Shown here: positions 7,639 to 14,182 of the stretch, piece by piece | How positions within the stretch are numbered: the first letter of the stretch is position 1 | Layout of the letters: each line of letters starts with the position of its first letter | Assembly (NCBI GenBank): GCA_002297415.1 | Contig: DBKZ01000092.1 | Coordinates: forward strand, 1,451 to 15,896 | Direction: 5' to 3' | Source: Ruminococcaceae bacterium UBA737 | GTDB taxonomy: Bacteria; Bacillota; Clostridia; Oscillospirales; Acutalibacteraceae | Length of the DNA stretch: 14,446 bases | Notes under the pieces: model-generated | What the model saw: only the letters and a program-made list of their open reading frames with translations | Told to the model about the DNA's origin: nothing | The model's database searches: none | Translations under genes and position numbers: made by a program

Positions 7639-8846
7639 TTTGCGCTCCTTTCAAAAAGCTCGGTAACTATGCAATTTGCTTTTCCGTCCGAAAGGCAAAT
7701 TGATAATTCATCGTCTTTTTTAAGCTCACTTATACTGTTTATTTTCTTTCCGTCCTTTTTAATCTCGCCGTAGCCTCTTGCAAGGGTTTTTAAGGGACTT
7801 AACGCGTCAATTTTTACTATAACGGAATTAAGCTTCTGAGCAGTCATTTCAATTTTTGATTTTGTTATATTTAAAATTCTGTCGCTGAGCATATCAGCCG
7901 TAAGCGATTTTTGGGCGATTACTTTTTCGGGGTTCATAAGATTTGCCCGAGCCGATGCCTTTTGATATTTAACTTCATTTGAATTGCAAGCAGAAACCGC
8001 ACAGGATGCAATATTTTTAGAAATTCTTTTTATTCTAAGTAACAACTCCGAAATATCAGGAACCGCAAGCTCTGCCGCGGCAGACGGTGTCGGCGCGCGC
8101 AAATCCGCAACAAAATCCGAAATTGAAAAATCGGTTTCATGTCCCACCGCGGAAATTACGGGAACGGGAGATTCATAAATCTTTCTTGCAAGCATTTCAT
8201 CATTAAATGCGCTTAAATCCTCGGCGCTTCCGCCGCCACGGCCGATAATGATTAAGTCAATTTCATCGGTTTTATAAACCCTTTCGAGCATGCTTATCAT
8301 TTCGCCTGCTGCACTTTCCCCCTGAACGCTTACGGGGCATAAAACAAGGCGGCAAAGCGGAAATCTCCGAGATGTTATATTGATAATATCCTGTATTGCC
8401 GCACCTGAGGCAGAGGTTATAACGGCGATATTTTTCGGAAATGAGGGAAGTCTTCTTTTAGAGCCAGTATCAAAAAGCCCTTCTTTTTCAAGCTTTTCTT
8501 TGGTCCTGTTAAAGGCGGCAATTAAATCGCCCTCTCCGCATAAAGACATTTCCTCTGCATAGAACTGATAATTGCCCTCTTTTTCATAAAGCGAAACCCT
8601 GCCCGATAAAATCACCTCGGTGCCGTCCGTAATTCGAGCCTTAACACGAATATTGGCATTTTTAAACATCACGCATTTTATTGCGGCAGATGAATCCTTT
8701 AAAGTAAAATACCAATGTCCGCTTGAAAAATGATTTTTAAAGTTCGATATTTCGCCCCTGACGCTAATATAAGAAAGCCTGCTGTCGCTTTCAAGCAGGG
8801 ACTTGACATACAGATTAAGCTGAGAAACGCTTACTGTCTCAGGCAT
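7635..8846 (-). CDS. xseA: Exodeoxyribonuclease VII large subunit
   Basis: XseA is the catalytic subunit of exonuclease VII. The 403-residue protein has the N-terminal OB-fold (tRNA_anti-like) single-strand DNA binding domain, about residues 5-100, containing SVRGEISNFK and SGHWYFTLKD. The catalytic domain follows, with the conserved GRGGGSAEDL at residues 202-211 and VGHETDFSISDFVADLRAPTPSAAAE. A helical C-terminal region ends in LARGYGEI, the beta segment that closes the family. It is somewhat shorter than the E. coli protein but typical of clostridial forms. The ATG overlaps the nusB stop by 8 bases, and its stop overlaps the xseB start by 4. Confidence 0.96.
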   Translation of the reverse strand: MPETVSVSQLNLYVKSLLESDSRLSYISVRGEISNFKNHFSSGHWYFTLKDSSAAIKCVMFKNANIRVKARITDGTEVILSGRVSLYEKEGNYQFYAEEMSLCGEGDLIAAFNRTKEKLEKEGLFDTGSKRRLPSFPKNIAVITSASGAAIQDIINITSRRFPLCRLVLCPVSVQGESAAGEMISMLERVYKTDEIDLIIIGRGGGSAEDLSAFNDEMLARKIYESPVPVISAVGHETDFSISDFVADLRAPTPSAAAELAVPDISELLLRIKRISKNIASCAVSACNSNEVKYQKASARANLMNPEKVIAQKSLTADMLSDRILNITKSKIEMTAQKLNSVIVKIDALSPLKTLARGYGEIKKDGKKINSISELKKDDELSICLSDGKANCIVTELFERSAK

Positions 8847-9234
8847 TTGCTTTTACAACCGATGAAAGAATTCCGTTTACAAAAGACGCGTCGCTTTCGG
8901 TAGCATATTTTTTGCAAAGCTCAACCGCTTCGTTTATCGAAACCGAAACAGGAATACTTTCCATGAATTTTATTTCGTATATCGCAAGTCTCATTATGCA
9001 AAGAGAGGTTTTTGAAATTCTTTTTATCGACCAGCCGTTCGAATATTCGGAAATGAGACTGTCCGTCACATCAAGATGTGAATAAACTCCGCAAAATACC
9101 TCACGGACATAATCGTCCGGTTTAATCTCCCTCACCTGCTCTGCAAGCTCTAAAATGCTTTCACAGCTGTCGTCATTGAAGCATTTTTCAAAGATAAGAA
9201 TAAAAGCTTCCTCTCGTGCTTGTTTTCGGGTCAT
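8839..9234 (-). CDS. nusB: Transcription antitermination factor NusB
   Basis: NusB binds boxA RNA with NusE (ribosomal protein S10) and supports antitermination of rRNA transcription. From the ATG at 9234 it encodes 131 residues, the usual length. It begins MTRKQAREEAFILIFE, and the C-terminal core contains RISKTSLCIMRLAIYEI and INEAVELCKKYATESDASFVNGIL. An in-frame ATG at 9318 would add 28 unrelated residues. I reject it because the best promoter (−10 at 9266-9271) lies between the two starts, and the family begins at the RxxARE sequence. The Shine-Dalgarno is poor (GTTGG). The gene heads the leftward operon; usual clostridial upstream neighbours such as an Asp23-family gene are absent, and purB faces away from it. 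Confidence 0.94.
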   Translation of the reverse strand: MTRKQAREEAFILIFEKCFNDDSCESILELAEQVREIKPDDYVREVFCGVYSHLDVTDSLISEYSNGWSIKRISKTSLCIMRLAIYEIKFMESIPVSVSINEAVELCKKYATESDASFVNGILSSVVKANA

Positions 9235-9265
9235 GCCGCACCAACTTTCATAATAATACAGATAA

Positions 9266-9294
9266 ATTATACTACACTGCCTTTGATATTTCAA
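9266..9294 (-). promoter_or_regulatory. Predicted sigma-A promoter of the nusB operon
   Basis: Read on the minus strand, TTGAAA (9294-9289), 17 bases, then a perfect TATAAT (9271-9266). Transcription should start near 9257-9260, leaving about 24 bases of leader before the nusB ATG. It is the only strong promoter I see for the ten-gene leftward unit. Confidence 0.8.
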
Positions 9295-9301
9295 GAATAA
9301 A

Positions 9302-9341
9302 GGTGCAAAAATATTCAAATTTTTTTGAATATATGCAGATA
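9302..9341. promoter_or_regulatory. Inverted repeat in the divergent intergenic region; possible paired ARG-like boxes
   Basis: The perfect arms ATATTCAAA (9311-9319) and TTTGAATAT (9324-9332) flank a 4-base T spacer. The half-sites ATTCA (9313-9317) and TGAAT (9326-9330) match the inner halves expected if two 18-bp ARG boxes (TGAAT-4-ATTCA type) lay at 9302-9319 and 9324-9341. The outer halves are poor: TGCAA matches 3 of 5, and GCAGA matches 1 of 5. The repeat sits upstream of both −35 boxes. It is too AT-rich to be a terminator. A role as operator, for ArgR or another factor, is speculative. Confidence 0.3.
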
Positions 9342-9372
9342 TCGGTAAAATATCATTTATATCTACATTTAA

Positions 9373-9401
9373 TTGACAAAATCCGCTTATAATGATAAAA
9401 T
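9373..9401 (+). promoter_or_regulatory. Predicted sigma-A promoter of the purB operon, extended −10
   Basis: A consensus −35 TTGACA (9373-9378), 17 bases, then TAAAAT (9396-9401) preceded by TGA (9393-9395), giving an extended −10. The start site should fall near 9408, with about 30 bases of leader, too short for a purine riboswitch. The upstream 70 bases are very AT-rich, as for an UP element. Confidence 0.8.
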
Positions 9402-9426
9402 ATATAAGTTATTTAAATATTGTTAC

Positions 9427-9432
9427 AGGAGA
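9427..9432 (+). promoter_or_regulatory. Ribosome binding site that fixes the purB start
   Basis: AGGAGA sits 6 bases before the ATG at 9439. Another in-frame ATG at 9433 directly abuts it and is too close. A TTG at 9373 is part of the −35 box. Confidence 0.8.
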
Positions 9433-9438
9433 ATGATA

Positions 9439-10875
9439 ATGAATAATAATCATGACGCGTACAATTCGCCTTTTTCTTCAAGATATGCAAGCAAGGAAAT
9501 GCAATATATCTTTTCCGATAATTTCAAATTCAGAACTTGGCGCAAGCTTTGGATATCGCTTGCGGAGGCTGAAAAAGAACAGGGTATTAATATAACGGAC
9601 GAGCAAATAGCGGAATTAAAGGCTCATGCCGATGACATAAACTATGAGGTAGCCAAGGCAAGAGAAAAAGAAGTCCGCCATGATGTTATGAGCCATGTTT
9701 ATGCCTACGGCGTTCAGTGTCCCAAAGCCGAGCCTATTATTCATTTAGGTGCGACAAGCTGTTATGTAGGAGATAACACTGATATTATAACCATGCGCGA
9801 GGCAGGACAATTAGTTCTTAAAAAAACTGCCGCTGTTCTTCAAAATCTTAAGGAATTCGCACTTAAATATAAGGCTCTTCCCTGCCTTGCTTACACCCAT
9901 CTCCAGCCGGCTCAGCTTACTACAGTCGGAAAAAGAGCGGCGCTATGGATGAACGAATTATGCGGCGATGTTAAAAATCTTGAGTTTCAGCTTTCCTGCC
10001 TTAAGCTTTTAGGCTCTAAGGGCACAACCGGAACTCAGGCAAGCTTTATGGAGCTTTTCGGGAATGATGAAAGCAAGGTTGACGCCGTTGAAAACAAAAT
10101 CGCAAAGGATTTCGGATTTAAAGAGTGTGTTCCTGTTTCAGGACAGACATATTCAAGAAAAACCGACTATTTTATTTTAAGCGCATTATCGGGTATTGCG
10201 CAGAGCGCTTATAAATTCGCAAATGATATGAGACTTTTACAGTCCTTTGAGGAATTGGAAGAGCCTTTCGGTACAAAACAAATCGGTTCCTCCGCAATGC
10301 CTTATAAGAGAAATCCCATGAGATGCGAAAGAATTTGTGCGCTTGCAAGATACATAATATGCGACCTGCAAAATCCTTCCTTTACAGCTCCCGTTCAGTG
10401 GCTTGAAAGAACGCTTGATGACAGCGCAAACAAGAGAATTTCCGTAGCGGAAGCATTCCTTGCTACCGACGCGGTGCTGAATGTTTTTATAAATGTTACC
10501 GACGGAATCGTGGTCTACGATAAGGTTATCGAAAAGCGCGTAATGGAAAAACTCCCCTTTATGGCAACCGAAAATATTATGATGGAATCTGTAAAACGGG
10601 GCGGAGACAGACAGGAGCTTCATGAAATAATCCGTGAGCTTTCTCATAAAGCCACAAAGCAAATCAAGCTTGAAGGCAAGAAAAATCCGCTTATTGATAT
10701 GATTGCCGAGGATAAAAGAATTCCGCTTACAAAAGAAGAAATAACCGCGGAGCTTAAGCCTGAAAAATTCATCGGAAGATGCGTAAGTCAGGTTGAAAGC
10801 TTTGTAAGCTCAAATGTTGACCCCATACTTGAAAAATACGCTGGCGAAGATATTAAAATCGAGCTTAATGTTTAA
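9439..10875 (+). CDS. purB: Adenylosuccinate lyase
   Basis: PurB acts twice in purine synthesis, releasing fumarate from SAICAR to give AICAR and from adenylosuccinate to give AMP; it is a homotetramer of the fumarase/aspartase superfamily. From the ATG at 9439 the protein has 478 residues and begins MNNNHDAYNSPFSSRYASKE. It contains TSCYVGDNTD, THLQPAQ with the general-acid histidine H154, and the flexible signature loop GSSAMPYKRNP (residues 283-293) with its catalytic serine. All catalytic residues are present. An in-frame TTG at 9373 lies in the −35 hexamer, so the longer reading is not real. It is the first gene of the rightward unit; other pur genes are absent nearby. The sequence style is close to clostridial PurB, which retains the longer N-terminus compared with Bacillus. 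Confidence 0.97.
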   Translation: MNNNHDAYNSPFSSRYASKEMQYIFSDNFKFRTWRKLWISLAEAEKEQGINITDEQIAELKAHADDINYEVAKAREKEVRHDVMSHVYAYGVQCPKAEPIIHLGATSCYVGDNTDIITMREAGQLVLKKTAAVLQNLKEFALKYKALPCLAYTHLQPAQLTTVGKRAALWMNELCGDVKNLEFQLSCLKLLGSKGTTGTQASFMELFGNDESKVDAVENKIAKDFGFKECVPVSGQTYSRKTDYFILSALSGIAQSAYKFANDMRLLQSFEELEEPFGTKQIGSSAMPYKRNPMRCERICALARYIICDLQNPSFTAPVQWLERTLDDSANKRISVAEAFLATDAVLNVFINVTDGIVVYDKVIEKRVMEKLPFMATENIMMESVKRGGDRQELHEIIRELSHKATKQIKLEGKKNPLIDMIAEDKRIPLTKEEITAELKPEKFIGRCVSQVESFVSSNVDPILEKYAGEDIKIELNV

Positions 10876-10894
10876 ATTTTAAGGAGAATTAGTT

Positions 10895-13498
10895 ATGATA
10901 TGGCACAGTTCTTCTGCCGAAGAAGTTTTAAAAGAGCTTAAAACCGATAAGGATAACGGTCTTGCAAACGGAATTGCGACCGAAAGAATAAATAAATTCG
11001 GTAAAAATGTTTTGAATGATGAAAATAAAAAATTCTTTTTAAAGGAATTCTTATCTCAGCTTAACAACAAATTCGTTTATATCCTTTTTGTTATAGCCAT
11101 TCTTTCCTTTGCTTTTTCTGTTTATTATAAAAGCAATGATTTTGTATCTCCCCTGCTTATAATCGCTATCGTTGTTTTAAACGCACTTATTTCGGCTTTT
11201 TATTTAAGCCGCGGAAAAGCAATGCTTGAAAGGCTTAAAAAGACAACAGACCCCAAAGCCACCGTAATCAGAGAAGGAATTAAAAAATATATTGATTCAT
11301 CAGAGCTTGTTGTCGGAGATATTATCCTTTTAAGCGAGGGAGATTATATTTCCGCCGACGCAAGACTTATAGATGCGGTTTCTTTAAGGTGCAACGAATC
11401 AAGCCTTACCGGCGAAAGCATACCGGTTGAAAAAAATCCTCAGGAGATTTATCCCGATATTACACCCTTAAGCCAAAGAAAAAATATGGTTTACTGCGGA
11501 TCAAGCGTTATTCACGGAAGCGCCAAAGCCGTTGTTGTAGGAACGGGTATAAATACCGAAATCGGAAAAACCGATATTATCGAAAAGCAGACCGGTAAAA
11601 ATACAATTCCTTTGCAAGAGTCTCTTGACTATACGGGAAAGGTCGCAAACATCGCAATTCTTATTATTTGCGCCGCGGTTTTTACGGCAGAATTTTTAAT
11701 CACCTTAAAAAACGGCTCGGGAAATCACTTCGCTTATCTGACGGTTAAAACGTTTTTAAACGCGGCAGCACTCGCGGTCGCCGCAATTCCCGAGGGCTTG
11801 CCCGCAATTTCAACTATTGTTGTGGCTTTAGGAATGCAGCGGCTTTTAAAGGACGGCATAATCGTTAAAAGAATAAAGGCGCTCGAAACCATAGGAAATA
11901 CCACGGTAATCTGCGCCGACAAGACAGGAATTTTAACCCACAACAAAATGCAGGTCAAAAAGATATTCAACGGAAATGAAATCACCGAGGATATTTCGCC
12001 GTCTGCGGGAGCTAAAAACTCAATGGTTTTAAGGCTTGCCGCTTCCTGTTCGACGCTTGTAAACGACCCGACGGAGACCGCAATAGAAAACGCTTGCTTT
12101 GAAATGAACGGCGTTAAAAAATCCGACATAGAAAAGCTCTATCCGAGGCTTTGCACCGTTCCATTTGACAGCGTAAGAAAGACGATGACAAGCGTCAATA
12201 TGATTAACGGCCACCCCGTAGCCATTACAAAGGGCGCGCCCGAAATTATTGCCGAAAAATGCGTCGGCGAGGACAATGAAAAAATTGTCAAGGTAAACGA
12301 AGCCTTTGCCGAGGAATCATTAAGAGTGGTTGCAATCGCAATAAGACAGCTTGATGAAATCCCTGCCAATCCTAATGCGGACGACATAGAAAAGGATATG
12401 ATTTTTGTCGGTCTTATCGGTCTTGAGGATCCGCCGAGAACTGACAGTGTTTCAAGTATTTCTGATTTTTCGGATGCAGGTATCAGAACAGTTATGATAA
12501 CGGGCGACAATGTTATAACCGCAAAAGCTGTTGCGCGCAGAATAGGAATTCTCAAGGATGATATGATTGCGCTGACAGGCAAAGAGCTTGAAAATATGAG
12601 CGACGAAGAGCTTTATGAAAAAATTGACAGCGTTGCCGTTTTTGCAAGAATTTCACCCGATGATAAATTAAGAATAATCAATATTTTAAAGAAAAAGGGC
12701 GAATGTGTTACCGTTACCGGTGACAGCATTTCAGACAGCGAGGCTCTTGCCGCCGCTGATACAGGCTGTGTAATGGGTAAAATGGGAACCGATGTCGCAA
12801 AGGGCAAAGCCGATATAATTGACGAGCATTATAATCTTGGAAGTCTGAAAAAAGCCATAAAGGAAAGCAGAGCTGTTTTTGAAAATATTCAAAAATGCGT
12901 TCATTATCTTTTAAGCTGTAATTTTGCGGAATTGCTTATTTACTTTATAGGTCTGCTGATTTTCAAAATTCCGCCTCTTGCGGCAGTTCAGTTACTTTGG
13001 ATAAACCTTATTACCGACTGTACGCCTGCAATATCGCTCGGTATGGAACCGATAACCTCGCAGGCTCCCCTAAAGCAAGGAAAAAGAAAAACTCACAGAC
13101 TTATTTCAAAAAGCTTTCTTATACAAATTCCCGTTGATATTATATTTATAACCGCAATGTCGCTTATTTCTTACAGCATAGGAATAAAATCGGGAACAGC
13201 CGTTGCGGCATCAATGCTTTTTGTAACCTTAAGTTCAATTCAGATTTTACATTCATATAATCTCAGAAGCTCCAAATCAATTTTCGGAATTTCTGCTGTT
13301 TCGAATGAGTTTATGCTGCTTTCTTCCCTGATTGCTTTATTTATAGTATTTTTCCTTGTGCTTTCTCCCGCAGGTGCGGTATTCGGTTTAAAGATACTTG
13401 AATTCAAAAATTTTGCATATTCTGTTTTGCTTGCGCTTTCGATTATACCCTACAGTGAAATTTTTAAATATATTTTAAGAAAGAACGGTAAAGCTTAA
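10895..13498 (+). CDS. P-type cation ATPase, Ca2+ pump-like (type IIA), with altered catalytic motifs
   Basis: This is a membrane ATPase that should move cations using an aspartyl-phosphate intermediate. The 867-residue protein has about ten membrane helices in the P2 arrangement. The actuator motif TGES is at 172-175, and M4 PEGL at 299-302. The phosphorylation motif reads DKTGILT from D342; the nucleotide-domain KGAPE is at 446-450, DPPR at 512-515, TGDN at 536-539, the HAD lysine at K591, and TGDSISD has D610 and D614. The calcium-pump ligands are kept: E300 in M4, N676 and E679 in M5 (NFAE), N704, T707 and D708 in M6 (NLITD). Two family-invariant motifs are changed: Thr to Ile at 346, and GVN to SIS at 611-613. 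Calcium is the likeliest ion, by the ligands only. AAGGAG at 10881 supports the start, 19 bases after purB. Confidence 0.88.
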   Translation: MIWHSSSAEEVLKELKTDKDNGLANGIATERINKFGKNVLNDENKKFFLKEFLSQLNNKFVYILFVIAILSFAFSVYYKSNDFVSPLLIIAIVVLNALISAFYLSRGKAMLERLKKTTDPKATVIREGIKKYIDSSELVVGDIILLSEGDYISADARLIDAVSLRCNESSLTGESIPVEKNPQEIYPDITPLSQRKNMVYCGSSVIHGSAKAVVVGTGINTEIGKTDIIEKQTGKNTIPLQESLDYTGKVANIAILIICAAVFTAEFLITLKNGSGNHFAYLTVKTFLNAAALAVAAIPEGLPAISTIVVALGMQRLLKDGIIVKRIKALETIGNTTVICADKTGILTHNKMQVKKIFNGNEITEDISPSAGAKNSMVLRLAASCSTLVNDPTETAIENACFEMNGVKKSDIEKLYPRLCTVPFDSVRKTMTSVNMINGHPVAITKGAPEIIAEKCVGEDNEKIVKVNEAFAEESLRVVAIAIRQLDEIPANPNADDIEKDMIFVGLIGLEDPPRTDSVSSISDFSDAGIRTVMITGDNVITAKAVARRIGILKDDMIALTGKELENMSDEELYEKIDSVAVFARISPDDKLRIINILKKKGECVTVTGDSISDSEALAAADTGCVMGKMGTDVAKGKADIIDEHYNLGSLKKAIKESRAVFENIQKCVHYLLSCNFAELLIYFIGLLIFKIPPLAAVQLLWINLITDCTPAISLGMEPITSQAPLKQGKRKTHRLISKSFLIQIPVDIIFITAMSLISYSIGIKSGTAVAASMLFVTLSSIQILHSYNLRSSKSIFGISAVSNEFMLLSSLIALFIVFFLVLSPAGAVFGLKILEFKNFAYSVLLALSIIPYSEIFKYILRKNGKA

Positions 13499-13500
13499 AA

Positions 13501-14178
13501 ATGGAAATAAATCCTATAGCCTTTATAAATACGCCGTTCACTCAGAAATTCGGTATACCCCGTCAAAGCTTAAGAGCGGAATCTGCCGAAGGAATAATTT
13601 CGGTTTTACCCGAATTTTGTGACGAAAACGCTTTTTGCGGGCTGGAAAATTTCTCTCATATCTGGCTTATATTTGATTTTTCAAAGGCGCACAGAGAAAA
13701 ATGGTCTCCGACGGTCCGTCCGCCGAGGCTCGGAGGAAATAAACGGATAGGCGTTTTCGCAACCCGTTCACCTTTCAGACCGAATAATTTAGGGCTTACT
13801 GTTTGCAGGCTTTTAAAAATCTATAAGGAAAACGGCAAAATTCTACTCAAAGTAAACGGAATAGATTTGCTAAGCGGAACTCCGATTTATGACATCAAGC
13901 CTTATATTCCCTATGCCGACAGCATTCCCGAAGCTGAGGGAAGCTATGCGGAAGCGGAAAAATCGCACAGGCTTAATGTTTTTATAGACGAAGGGCTTAA
14001 ATCTCAGGTTCCCGATAATATTATCAGCATTGCGGCTGAATGTCTCAGCGAAGACCCTAGACCTTCATATCAGTCGGACGGAAAAGAATATACTATGCGA
14101 ATTTATGACTATGATTTTACTTTTTTCGTGGAAAAGGAAAATCTTACTGTTGAAAAAATCGAAAAAATAAAGGAGTGA
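13501..14178 (+). CDS. trmO: tRNA (adenine(37)-N6)-methyltransferase, TsaA/TrmO family
   Basis: TrmO enzymes use S-adenosylmethionine to methylate N6 of t6A37 in certain threonine tRNAs, giving m6t6A. The 225-residue protein has the N-terminal IAFINTPFTQKFGIPRQ strand-loop and ENFSHIWLIFDF. The central signature is VRPPRLGGNKRIGVFATRSPFRPNNLGL, with RPN at residues 93-95, and DLLSGTPIYDIKPYIPYADS follows. That is the complete TsaA/YaeB beta-barrel domain plus the C-terminal extension, close to the length of E. coli TrmO. It begins 2 bases after the ATPase stop with no clear Shine-Dalgarno, so translation is probably coupled. Its neighbour is mnmA, another tRNA modifier. The family is well defined; the exact tRNA target here is inferred from homologues. 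Confidence 0.92.
   Translation: MEINPIAFINTPFTQKFGIPRQSLRAESAEGIISVLPEFCDENAFCGLENFSHIWLIFDFSKAHREKWSPTVRPPRLGGNKRIGVFATRSPFRPNNLGLTVCRLLKIYKENGKILLKVNGIDLLSGTPIYDIKPYIPYADSIPEAEGSYAEAEKSHRLNVFIDEGLKSQVPDNIISIAAECLSEDPRPSYQSDGKEYTMRIYDYDFTFFVEKENLTVEKIEKIKE
14171..14175 (+). promoter_or_regulatory. Ribosome binding site for the GTG start of mnmA
   Basis: AGGAG lies within the last codons of trmO, 7 bases before GTG at 14183. The next in-frame ATG (codon 11) would remove the strand before the PP-loop. Confidence 0.75.
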
Positions 14179-14182
14179 TTCG

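Noticed and set aside
9235..9318. N-terminal extension of NusB from an ATG at 9318
   Set aside because: The predicted −10 and −35 of the nusB promoter lie inside this stretch, and the extra residues do not match the family, which begins at MTRKQARE.
9311..9332. Intrinsic terminator at the inverted repeat
   Set aside because: The stem is almost all A-T, with one G-C pair, and it lies between divergent promoters where no transcript is expected to end.
9388..9393. Perfect TATAAT as the purB −10
   Set aside because: It is only 9 bases from TTGACA and no other −35 is at proper distance; TAAAAT at 9396-9401 has 17-base spacing and a TGN extension.
9373..9438. N-terminal extension of PurB from a TTG at 9373
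   Set aside because: The TTG is the first half of the TTGACA −35 box, and AGGAGA with proper spacing points to the ATG at 9439.
10237..10662. 141-residue minus-strand open frame opposite purB
   Set aside because: It is a shadow of the conserved purB coding sequence, with no promoter or ribosome site seen.
11734..12807. Several antisense open frames opposite the ATPase gene (61-147 residues)
   Set aside because: They lie fully within a well-supported gene, have no ribosome sites or recognisable domains, and show low-complexity Ser/Ile/Leu-rich composition typical of the reverse strand of coding DNA.
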